Positions 1-4,495 of a DNA stretch of 9,337 nucleotides are shown in pieces. Origin of the DNA: Dehalococcoidia bacterium (GTDB taxonomy: Bacteria; Chloroflexota; Dehalococcoidia; Dehalococcoidales; JAUWZL01); contig JAUWZL010000024.1 of assembly GCA_030615305.1 (NCBI GenBank), positions 1 to 9,337 on the forward strand, written 5' to 3'. The number at the start of each line of letters is the position of its first letter. Position 1 is the first letter of the stretch. Made by a program: the position numbers and the translations under genes. The notes beneath the pieces are model-generated. The model was given only the letters and a program-made list of their open reading frames with translations, had not been told where the DNA came from and ran no database searches.

Positions 1-189
1 CTGGCTGTTTAATAGCTCATAGAGGATGGGCAAGGCTATATTGGACATGCCGATTTCGTATACATCGGGGTAGCTGATGGCTATCTTGATGTCTGCTCTT
101 TGCCAGTCCTTTAAGACGGCGTTCCACTCGCCACCGGTATAGCGGGCTGGCTTGGTGACCTTAAACAGTATGCTGTCGGGATAGGTCAA
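1..189 (-). CDS. Radical SAM protein, TIGR03960 type, N-terminal fragment
   Basis: The first 63 residues of a protein that runs off the left edge of the window. I recognise the opening of the TIGR03960-type B12-binding-domain radical SAM proteins: a KPARYTGGEWNAV block at residues 13-25, then KDW, then a PDVYEIGMSN block at 41-50 and ILYELLN at 56-62. Members are large proteins with a cobalamin-binding-like domain followed by a radical SAM domain; their substrate is not settled, and many sit beside a DUF2344 partner. The cluster cysteines lie outside the window, so the radical SAM assignment rests on family resemblance alone. The start is TTG at 189-187, supported by a GGAGG (201-197) seven bases upstream and no better start nearby. 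The gene is divergent from the HIT gene and has its own promoter at 211-240. Alternative: a YgiQ-like relative. Confidence 0.75.
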   Translation of the reverse strand, partial: MTYPDSILFKVTKPARYTGGEWNAVLKDWQRADIKIAISYPDVYEIGMSNIALPILYELLNSQ

Positions 190-210
190 ATCACTGCCTC
201 CGGACTTCTC

Positions 211-240
211 ATTATAGTTGTTAGGTCTCTTAAGGCGCAA
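211..240 (-). promoter_or_regulatory. Sigma-70-type promoter for the radical SAM gene
   Basis: On the minus strand a TTGCGC (-35, 240-235) is followed after 18 bp by a perfect TATAAT (-10, 216-211). The predicted start of transcription is near 204, leaving a leader of about 15 nt that contains the GGAGG ribosome-binding site. It is back to back with the HIT promoter at 252-280. Confidence 0.55.
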
Positions 241-251
241 TAAGGGGGACT

Positions 252-280
252 TTGACGTCTTTGCTAAAGCTGTCTAAAAT
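252..280 (+). promoter_or_regulatory. Sigma-70-type promoter for the HIT gene
   Basis: TTGACG (252-257) and TAAAAT (275-280) are separated by exactly 17 bp, five of six consensus bases in each box. The predicted start of transcription is around 287, giving a leader of about 20 nt that carries the AAAGGAGAG ribosome-binding site (296-304) just before the ATG at 309. Confidence 0.65.
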
Positions 281-308
281 AGCACCGTAACCGGAAAGGA
301 GAGCAAAA

Positions 309-788
309 ATGGAATACCTTTGGGCACCGTGGCGTATTGAGTACATCAAGAAGGCTAAAGAGGTGGGCTGCATTTTCTGTCAAAAACCAGCCGAAAATAG
401 TGACGCTGCCAACTACATACTGTATCGGGGGCAGAATAACTTTATTATTATGAACAGCTATCCCTATAATCCCGGGCACCTGATGATAGCCCCCTACCGC
501 CATGTGGCCAATATGGATGAGCTGACCGATGAGGAGCTTGGTGAGCATTTTAAGATGGTTAGCCGCAGTGTTACCGTTTTAAAACAGGTATTTAAACCCG
601 ATGGCTTTAATATAGGCATGAACCTGGGCAGGATAGCCGGGGCCGGCATTGACAAGCATATCCATACACATATTGTGCCCCGGTGGGCCGGGGATACCAA
701 CTTCATGCCGGTAATGGCTGACACCAGGGTAATAAACGAGGCGCTTGGTGAGACCTACCAGAAACTCCGGGGCAAGTTTCAAGCATAG
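309..788 (+). CDS. HIT-family nucleotide hydrolase/phosphorylase
   Basis: A 159-residue histidine-triad protein. The triad HIHTHIV lies at residues 117-123; H119, the middle histidine, is the expected nucleophile that forms the nucleotidyl intermediate. The N-terminus (MEYLWAPWRIEYI), a C-x2-C pair at 21-24, and the block NIGMNLGRIAGAGI (101-114) before the triad, followed by PRWAGDTNFMPV, are typical of the bacterial branch related to Ap4A phosphorylase and Ap4A hydrolase. Expected activity is cleavage of diadenosine polyphosphates or adenylated nucleotides in the cytoplasm; the exact substrate cannot be read from sequence. Length and motifs are intact. The ATG at 309 follows a good AAGGAG. 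The short membrane ORF at 800 begins 11 nt after the stop with its own AGGAGG, so the two are probably co-transcribed. Confidence 0.93.
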   Translation: MEYLWAPWRIEYIKKAKEVGCIFCQKPAENSDAANYILYRGQNNFIIMNSYPYNPGHLMIAPYRHVANMDELTDEELGEHFKMVSRSVTVLKQVFKPDGFNIGMNLGRIAGAGIDKHIHTHIVPRWAGDTNFMPVMADTRVINEALGETYQKLRGKFQA

Positions 789-799
789 GAGGCTAGTGA

Positions 800-946
800 A
801 TGAATGGCTTAGGGACTATCGGAGAAATACCGCCTTTTTTGGTACCGCTGATAATTATTCAACTGGCACTACTGTTTATCGCTCTTGTTGACCTTATCTT
901 TGGCCGGGAGGAAAACAGGTGGCAGCCGTCAAGTGTGCAGGCCTGA
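800..946 (+). CDS. Short PLDc_N-like membrane peptide, probably internally deleted
   Basis: A 48-residue ORF with one hydrophobic segment (about residues 11-33: PPFLVPL, then LALLFIALVDLI) and a polar tail FGREENRWQP. The hydrophobic part resembles the first helix of PLDc_N (phospholipase D nuclease N-terminal-like) small membrane proteins, which are found beside ABC exporters, for example YxlE next to the ABC ATPase YxlF in Bacillus subtilis. Normal members have a second helix and end in something like YFLFGRE. Here ALVDLI runs straight into FGREE, as if the connecting loop and second helix had been lost in frame. A strong AGGAGG (787-792) lies 7 nt before the ATG. Its last 28 nt overlap the GTG of the downstream ABC ATPase relic. 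It may still be translated, but the partner transporter is broken. The family call is moderate; the deletion is inference. Confidence 0.5.
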   Translation: MNGLGTIGEIPPFLVPLIIIQLALLFIALVDLIFGREENRWQPSSVQA

Positions 947-1097
947 CCAAGCGCTATGGTAATATTGTGGCTCCGACGGTCTTGATTTAAGTTTTGAAGT
1001 GCGGTCTGTCTTCTGCTTTCTCGGTCCCAATGCTGCCCAGATATACGAGGTCTGTCAGTTTCCGAGCCAGTTTAAGTTCTATAAGGGTTTGCTAGCT
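919..1097 (+). pseudogene. ABC transporter ATPase, frameshifted and truncated at the P-loop
   Basis: The GTG at 919, seven bases after a GGGAGG (906-911), opens a reading frame AGLTKRYGNIVA that is the classic N-terminus of an ABC-exporter ATPase including the A-loop tyrosine. That frame stops after 22 codons. The expected continuation, GLDLSFEV then VFCFLGPNAA, appears in another frame from about 979, so one base seems to have been lost near 972-978. The Walker A motif should read GPNGAGKTT; here it is GPNAA and the next residues (QIYEV) are unrelated, so the ATP-binding lysine and everything beyond are missing. The second frame ends at a TGA at 1095-1097. No signature motif, Walker B or permease follows. 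With the PLDc_N-like ORF this is the relic of an exporter cassette that once followed the HIT gene. Confidence 0.75.
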
Positions 1098-1139
1098 TGA
1101 AAGTTCATAAACTTTATAGTCCCGTAGATAACTTCAACT

Positions 1140-1337
1140 TTAGAAGCTAATTTTGATCGCCTCTGGTACCCTACAATTCTCAACCACTGTGACCTTTCTA
1201 ACTGCGTTGCTTACAGCATCAAGAAAAACTTGACATTCTGTGCAACAGCTTTCCTGACAGACATCCTTAGAGTTTAACCAGCAACGAGCACCATAATGGT
1301 TTTGTTTCACTATCTCATCTATATCATTCACTAACAT
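1140..1337 (-). CDS. Small cysteine-rich protein of unknown function
   Basis: A 65-residue ORF with six cysteines (C19, C27, C31, C32, C35, C55). The central pattern is C-W-x6-C-x3-C-C-x2-C, which suggests a small zinc- or iron-binding knuckle and is loosely reminiscent of short CW-type cysteine domains. I do not recognise a family. There is no signal peptide or membrane segment. Support for it being real comes from translation signals: an AGGAGG sits eight bases before the ATG at 1337-1335, inside a duplicated 17-bp module described separately, where the preceding mini-ORFs end in TAATG overlaps that could couple translation into this ORF. It lies antisense to nothing recognisable, between the ABC relic and the recombinase scrap. 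It could instead be a chance ORF in decayed DNA. Confidence 0.4.
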   Translation of the reverse strand: MLVNDIDEIVKQNHYGARCWLNSKDVCQESCCTECQVFLDAVSNAVRKVTVVENCRVPEAIKISF

Positions 1338-1371
1338 TATTTGCCTCCTACCATTATTTGCCTCCTGCCAT
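1338..1371 (-). repeat. Tandem 17-bp repeat carrying start codon plus ribosome-binding site
   Basis: Read on the minus strand, two adjacent 17-bp units differ by one base: ATGGCAGGAGGCAAATA (1371-1355) and ATGGTAGGAGGCAAATA (1354-1338), immediately followed by the ATG of the cysteine-rich ORF. Each unit encodes a five-codon mini-ORF (MAGGK and MVGGK) whose TAA stop overlaps the next ATG as TAATG, while its GGAGG acts as ribosome-binding site for that next ATG. Upstream another AGGAG (1379-1375) precedes the first ATG. This may be a slipped duplication of one RBS/start region. Confidence 0.8.
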
Positions 1372-1380
1372 GGCTCCTAT

Positions 1381-1537
1381 ATATAAAAACGACAAACCAT
1401 ACATCTTGTCAGCATATCCGCAAATAAAAGAAACAGTTTCAAGCATATTGTTGTATTGGAATAATCTGCCTTATTGGGTACTAAGAAATGGTATAGACTG
1501 GAAATAGCTATTTTGGAGGGCATGGTCTACGACCATC
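1381..1537. other. Intergenic stretch with no recognisable content
   Basis: Both strands are interrupted by stops and I see no conserved protein fragment, RNA gene or strong promoter. A CTGACA with a TATATA about 21 bp downstream on the minus strand could drive the cysteine-rich ORF, but the spacing is poor. Confidence 0.4.
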
Positions 1538-1771
1538 ATGACAATAAAGGAGCTGGGCGAGTGGGCAAGCTTGGAGATGGTGCAGAGGTATAACAGGGTC
1601 GTTTGGCTTACAGGATGGCTTGAAGTTCTACAAACCTCCGCTGTTGCAAAGAAGCTACTGTTTATGCAATACAAGTATTCGCCTGTGAAAAGGAGAGATT
1701 TGTGGCTTCGCTATAATAACTACCTAAAGGGAAGTCCGCGATTTCTATATCACATTCATCAAGCAAACTAG
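1538..1771 (+). pseudogene. C-terminal remnant of a tyrosine recombinase (phage-type integrase)
   Basis: The first 18 residues of this 77-codon reading frame, MTIKELGEWASLEMVQRY (about 1538-1591), match the end of the catalytic domain of phage and ICE-type tyrosine recombinases. There, a KELGGW-like block and SLEMVQRYAHL lead to the active-site tyrosine, here Y18. Nothing upstream supplies the arginine and H-x-x-R catalytic motifs, and from about residue 22 onward (VVWLTGWLEV...) the translation no longer resembles an integrase. The ORF's 3' part runs antisense into the neighbouring minus-strand gene (1662-2231), so that portion is probably not coding. I read it as a decayed integrase tail, not a gene. 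It lies about 0.8 kb from a tRNA-Glu gene, a common kind of integration site. Confidence 0.6.
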
Positions 1772-2231
1772 ATAACTCTTCTACCCATTCCTTTCTGAGC
1801 TGGTCAGCTTCTAATAAGAACTCATAAGCTTCAGGAATCCACTCTGGTTTATTTATATCCAGTGCCAGGATTATTTGATAGACTGCCTGTAAAGTTAACC
1901 GGCACTCTCTGTTCCATTTGTTCTTTACTCCGCTTAGTATGCTGGGCGGAGTTGATTCCTCTATATCAATTTGAATCTCCTCCATCCTGTCCAGGAGCTC
2001 ATTCAATTCATTGATTTTCTCACTATGGCCAAGAACAGCATAACGCTCGGTTAGTCTTTCATAGTCCTCAATCCATTGCAGGTGTGCCTGTGCTACTGGT
2101 GCCATGCCTTCAAGATAATCTGTAATTTCTTGAGTATCTACCTTTGGCTGCCGTAGGATACCGAAGGCTACTGCTATGAGAAAAGCCAACCCTATGAGTA
2201 TTATGATATTACGTGTGAACCTTGTATTCAT
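1662..2231 (-). CDS. Hypothetical membrane-anchored helical protein
   Basis: A 189-residue protein I do not recognise. Residues 1-8 are basic (MNTRFTRN) and 9-27 are strongly hydrophobic, ending in A-F-G, so an uncleaved signal anchor is likely, with the rest outside the membrane. There is no lipobox cysteine. The remainder is acidic and predicted largely helical: charged heptad-like stretches at about 47-95 (including EKINELNELLDRMEEI) and a tryptophan- and leucine-rich helix pair at about 105-165. No catalytic motif is visible. The ATG at 2231 lacks a clear Shine-Dalgarno. A TGC-TATGAT extended -10 box lies about 57 bp upstream, beyond which is the tRNA-Glu. Its last 110 bp are antisense to the recombinase-relic ORF. 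It stands alone in a decayed region and may be a lineage-specific gene. Confidence 0.6.
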   Translation of the reverse strand: MNTRFTRNIIILIGLAFLIAVAFGILRQPKVDTQEITDYLEGMAPVAQAHLQWIEDYERLTERYAVLGHSEKINELNELLDRMEEIQIDIEESTPPSILSGVKNKWNRECRLTLQAVYQIILALDINKPEWIPEAYEFLLEADQLRKEWVEELSSLLDECDIEIADFPLGSYYSEATNLSFSQANTCIA

Positions 2232-2287
2232 TTGACTTCATTTAAGTACTAGTATAGTTAGATGAAAAGTATTGCTCTGCGAGCCTT

Positions 2288-2296
2288 ATCATAGCA
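2288..2296 (-). promoter_or_regulatory. Possible extended -10 promoter for the hypothetical membrane protein
   Basis: Minus-strand TGC (2296-2294) joined to TATGAT (2293-2288), an extended -10 element matching five of six consensus bases. The only -35 candidate, TTGCGC, is 19 bp upstream. The predicted leader is about 50 nt. Confidence 0.35.
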
Positions 2297-2335
2297 TTGT
2301 TAAATATGATTAGCGCAAAACGTGAAGCAATTCTC

Positions 2336-2357
2336 AAAAAATAGCCAAATTAGCTAT
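2336..2357 (-). terminator. Probable weak terminator after tRNA-Glu
   Basis: Just past the 3' end of the tRNA on the minus strand, a 5-bp stem (ATAGC/GCTAT, loop of 7) is followed directly by a run of five T (2340-2336). The stem is short, but the position and T-tract fit intrinsic termination of the tRNA transcript. Confidence 0.45.
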
Positions 2358-2366
2358 AAATTAGAA

Positions 2367-2439
2367 TGCCCCCAAGCGAATTCGAATCGCTGTTGCCGGC
2401 TTGAAAGGCCGGTGTCCTAGGCCTCTAGACGATGGGGGC
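2367..2439 (-). tRNA. tRNA-Glu (anticodon UUC)
   Basis: A complete 73-nt cloverleaf on the minus strand. The acceptor stem GCCCCCA pairs with TGGGGGC, discriminator A at 2367; the D-arm is GTC..GGAC with AGAGGCCT; the anticodon stem CCGGC/GCCGG encloses the loop CTTTCAA, anticodon TTC at 2405-2403; the T-arm AGCGA/TCGCT has the loop TTCGAAT. No CCA is encoded, so it must be added after transcription. The promoter at 2478-2450 would start transcription about four bases before the mature 5' end, and a short hairpin with T-tract follows. It is the only RNA gene seen in the window. Confidence 0.97.
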
Positions 2440-2449
2440 ACAGCAGTTA

Positions 2450-2478
2450 AGTATAGCAGAGGGCGTACCAGCTTACAA
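2450..2478 (-). promoter_or_regulatory. Promoter of tRNA-Glu
   Basis: Minus-strand TTGTAA (2478-2473), a 17-bp spacer, then TATACT (2455-2450) preceded by TGC, an extended -10. Transcription would begin near 2443, about four bases before the tRNA. The -35 box lies inside the palindrome at 2472-2487. Confidence 0.6.
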
Positions 2479-2487
2479 TGCTGTAAG
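2472..2487. promoter_or_regulatory. Palindrome in a shared divergent promoter region
   Basis: CTTACA and TGTAAG form a perfect 6-bp inverted repeat around ATGC. It overlaps the -35 element of the tRNA-Glu promoter on one strand and the -35 position of the VTT-gene promoter on the other. It may be an operator or chance symmetry. Confidence 0.3.
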
Positions 2488-2489
2488 TA

Positions 2490-2498
2490 TGCTACAAT
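2490..2498 (+). promoter_or_regulatory. Extended -10 promoter for the VTT-domain gene
   Basis: TGC (2490-2492) joined to TACAAT (2493-2498). Transcription would start near 2505, only about four bases before the ATG at 2509. With no Shine-Dalgarno present, this fits a leaderless or near-leaderless message. The same 11-mer TATGCTACAAT occurs upstream of the K+ channel gene. Confidence 0.5.
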
Positions 2499-2508
2499 AA
2501 CGAACAGC

Positions 2509-3108
2509 ATGAATGAGACGGCCAATAATAAGCCGGCTGGGGTGGATAGAAGACGTTGGCTTAGGCAGAGACTTATTCCCCTTTTAATATTGCTCGTCGT
2601 AATAGCCATTGTCGCTGGGGTCTTTTACCTTTACCAAGCTCACCCGGGAAAGATTGATGAACTCCAGCAGTTTGGCTATTTGGGTGCCTTTATTATCAGT
2701 GTTACCCTGAATGCCACCCTCGTTTTACCGGCCGGTAATTTTGTGGTAATAGCAGCCTTTGGTGCTACTCTGCCATCGGCTACCCTGGTTGGGCTGGTTG
2801 GTGGCTTGGGGGCGGCTATTGGGGAAATAACCGGTTATGTTGCCGGTTATAGCGGTCAGTCAATGATACAGCGGCGCAAGGTGTACCAAAGACTGGAAAG
2901 GTGGGTAAAAAAGTGGGGCACCCTGACCATTTTTCTTCTGTCTATAGCGCCGCTTTTCTTTGATTTAGCCGGGCTGGCTGCTGGTGCCCTGCGCTTCCCG
3001 TTTTGGAAATTCTTTGTTGCCACTTGGCTAGGCAGAACCATACTATACATAGGCATTGCCTGGGCCGGCGCTATGGGCTGGGAGGCACTGCTGGACTTCC
3101 TTGGCTGA
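2509..3108 (+). CDS. VTT/DedA-type membrane protein
   Basis: A 199-residue polytopic inner-membrane protein of the VTT (SNARE-associated/DedA/TVP38-like) family. Residues 1-21 are polar and basic, followed by a helix at 22-42. The family core is visible: hydrophobic helices at about 56-86 and 91-104, the GAAIGEITGYVAGYSG block (101-116) with its conserved glutamate E106, an amphipathic basic stretch (122-136), then LLSIAPLFFDLAGLAAGALRF (143-163) and a last helix near 176-190. Some DedA-like proteins act in membrane homeostasis or lipid flipping; the substrate here is unknown. The reading frame is open back to 2401, but those codons lie in the tRNA-Glu and its promoter, so I chose the ATG at 2509. 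The last 38 bp overlap the 3' end of the convergent MFS gene. Confidence 0.85.
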   Translation: MNETANNKPAGVDRRRWLRQRLIPLLILLVVIAIVAGVFYLYQAHPGKIDELQQFGYLGAFIISVTLNATLVLPAGNFVVIAAFGATLPSATLVGLVGGLGAAIGEITGYVAGYSGQSMIQRRKVYQRLERWVKKWGTLTIFLLSIAPLFFDLAGLAAGALRFPFWKFFVATWLGRTILYIGIAWAGAMGWEALLDFLG

Positions 3109-4447
3109 CCGGGTATTTCATTCTCAGAAGTATCAGGGCACCGATGACAAAAAAGACAAGACAGGCAATAAGCATAACCTGATAGCCCAGGTCCTCCCTG
3201 ATAGCCTCATAGTGGGTAATTAACGGACCGAAAAGGCCTGCCAGGGCGCCAGCACCAGCGGTAGCCATATTGGCCAGACCGAGGTATCTTGCCTCTTTCC
3301 CTTTAGCTACCAAATCAGTAGCTAAAGCCCAGTTGGTGCTGGAGAAGGCGCCGGTGGCTATCCCCAGGATGCCGGCGGCAATCAGTATTGAGCTTTCGTT
3401 TTGGAACAGGATTATTACTATAATGCCCAGGGCACCCAGAAGTGCTGAGGAGACGGCGATGGGTTTGCGTCCAATCCTGTCTGACAGGCGCCCGGCGGGG
3501 TAGACAACAGCTAGCATGCCGACCACGGCTAAGATTAAAAATCTGGAGACTGCCTCGGCCGGGTCGGCGACGCCGATAACATCCTGGAGGAAATACAGGG
3601 CAAAGCGCTGGATGATGGCCATGGCCAAAAAGAAGAATAGGCGAGATGCCAGAAACAACAAGAAGTTTCGGTGTGTCTTAATAAACTTAATAAAGCCGAG
3701 TAGGCGAGATGTCGGAAACCTCAAGGAATTAAGCGGTGACTTAATGATAATCTGAAAGATCCTGTATATTGTTTGCCATAGGGACAATCGAGGGCCACCG
3801 ATACCGGGTCGCTCCCTGACCATGAGCACAGTAGCCACCATAAACACCAGTAGAAGTATCCCCGGTGCTATCAGCGATAGCCATAGCCATTGACTGCCCT
3901 GGCCAGCGGCGTAGTTGTCCATGAAGATAGCAATGGGGTATATCAGGGCAACCCCGCCCAATATCTCGAGCAGACCCTTTACCCCTGAGGCCCGTCCTCT
4001 CTTTCCTTCGGGAACCAGGTCAGGAATAAAGCCTTGATGCGGCCCCTGTACTGTATTGCTGCTGAGTTGCATAAGGCAATATATGGCAAAGAGAACAGCA
4101 TAGCTACCAGCCAACCCTATCCCGGGTAGAAGCAGGAGAAGAAGTATAGCGCCCACCAGTATGAAGGGTCGCCGGCGCCCCCAGCTAAAGCCGGAGCGGT
4201 CACTGATGGCGCCAATTATTGGTTGTACTATCATTGCCAGGATCAAGCCGGCAGAGATAAGCAGTCCCAAGTAGGTGTTCTTCTCCGCTTCGGGGACAAA
4301 ATCCAACACCCTGAGGGGCAGGATAATTGTATGCATTCCCTGCCACAGCGCAGTCGTGGCAAAGACCAGGATGGTAATCTTGAGGTAGTCGGTAGCGCCA
4401 AAACCTCTGGCTTTCAAGCTGCTATTGCCTGATAACTTGCTCTTCAC
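3071..4447 (-). CDS. MFS transporter (GPH/sugar-like)
   Basis: A 458-residue, 12-helix permease. The first half carries GAISDRSGFSWGRRRP (79-94), a motif A variant resembling the GPH and sucrose-type sugar:cation symporters, and a cytoplasmic PDLVP...RGRASGVKGL block (142-159). The second half repeats motif A as GRLSDRIGRKP (319-329) and has NWALATDLV...ARYLGLAN (372-393), again similar to this branch. A basic loop of about 40 residues (211-260) separates the halves, and the tail is proline- and serine-rich. The solute cannot be predicted. The GTG at 4447 is the best in-frame start; no Shine-Dalgarno precedes it. It lies 48 nt after argC on the same strand and may be read with argC, but also has a possible own promoter. 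The 3' end overlaps the VTT gene by 38 bp. Confidence 0.88.
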   Translation of the reverse strand: MKSKLSGNSSLKARGFGATDYLKITILVFATTALWQGMHTIILPLRVLDFVPEAEKNTYLGLLISAGLILAMIVQPIIGAISDRSGFSWGRRRPFILVGAILLLLLLPGIGLAGSYAVLFAIYCLMQLSSNTVQGPHQGFIPDLVPEGKRGRASGVKGLLEILGGVALIYPIAIFMDNYAAGQGSQWLWLSLIAPGILLLVFMVATVLMVRERPGIGGPRLSLWQTIYRIFQIIIKSPLNSLRFPTSRLLGFIKFIKTHRNFLLFLASRLFFFLAMAIIQRFALYFLQDVIGVADPAEAVSRFLILAVVGMLAVVYPAGRLSDRIGRKPIAVSSALLGALGIIVIILFQNESSILIAAGILGIATGAFSSTNWALATDLVAKGKEARYLGLANMATAGAGALAGLFGPLITHYEAIREDLGYQVMLIACLVFFVIGALILLRMKYPVSQGSPAVPPSP

Positions 4448-4457
4448 ATCAGGCTAA

Positions 4458-4486
4458 AGCATAGCAGAGCCAAGGCAGCGGGGCAA
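4458..4486 (-). promoter_or_regulatory. Possible promoter for the MFS gene
   Basis: Minus-strand TTGCCC (4486-4481), a 17-bp spacer ending in TGC, then TATGCT (4463-4458). The predicted start is about four bases before the GTG, which would again give a near-leaderless message. Each box matches only four of six consensus bases. Confidence 0.35.
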
Positions 4487-4495
4487 TAACCAGCT

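Noticed and set aside
1000..1090. Minus-strand reading containing LIELKLARKLTDLVYLG
   Set aside because: It is open for only about 40 codons, has no start or RBS, and part lies antisense to the ATPase relic. It caught my eye as possibly protein-like but I could not assign it to any family.
1100..1115. Inverted repeat AAAGTT-CATA-AACTTT
   Set aside because: It is short and AT-rich with no T-tract after it and no gene end that needs it; likely chance.
800..2366. CRISPR array, toxin-antitoxin pair or defence genes in the gene-poor stretch
   Set aside because: No regularly spaced repeats, no paired small ORFs with toxin or antitoxin motifs, and no nuclease or helicase motifs are visible; the 17-bp repeat has only two adjacent copies and no spacers.
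2401..2508. Longer start for the VTT protein (extra 36 residues from 2401)
   Set aside because: These codons fall inside the tRNA-Glu gene and its promoter, and the added residues look nothing like the family. The ATG at 2509 is preferred.
3638..3711. Repeated TAGGCGAGATG at 3638-3648 and 3701-3711
   Set aside because: Both copies lie in the MFS coding region and encode SRL in different helices. This is codon coincidence, not a regulatory repeat.
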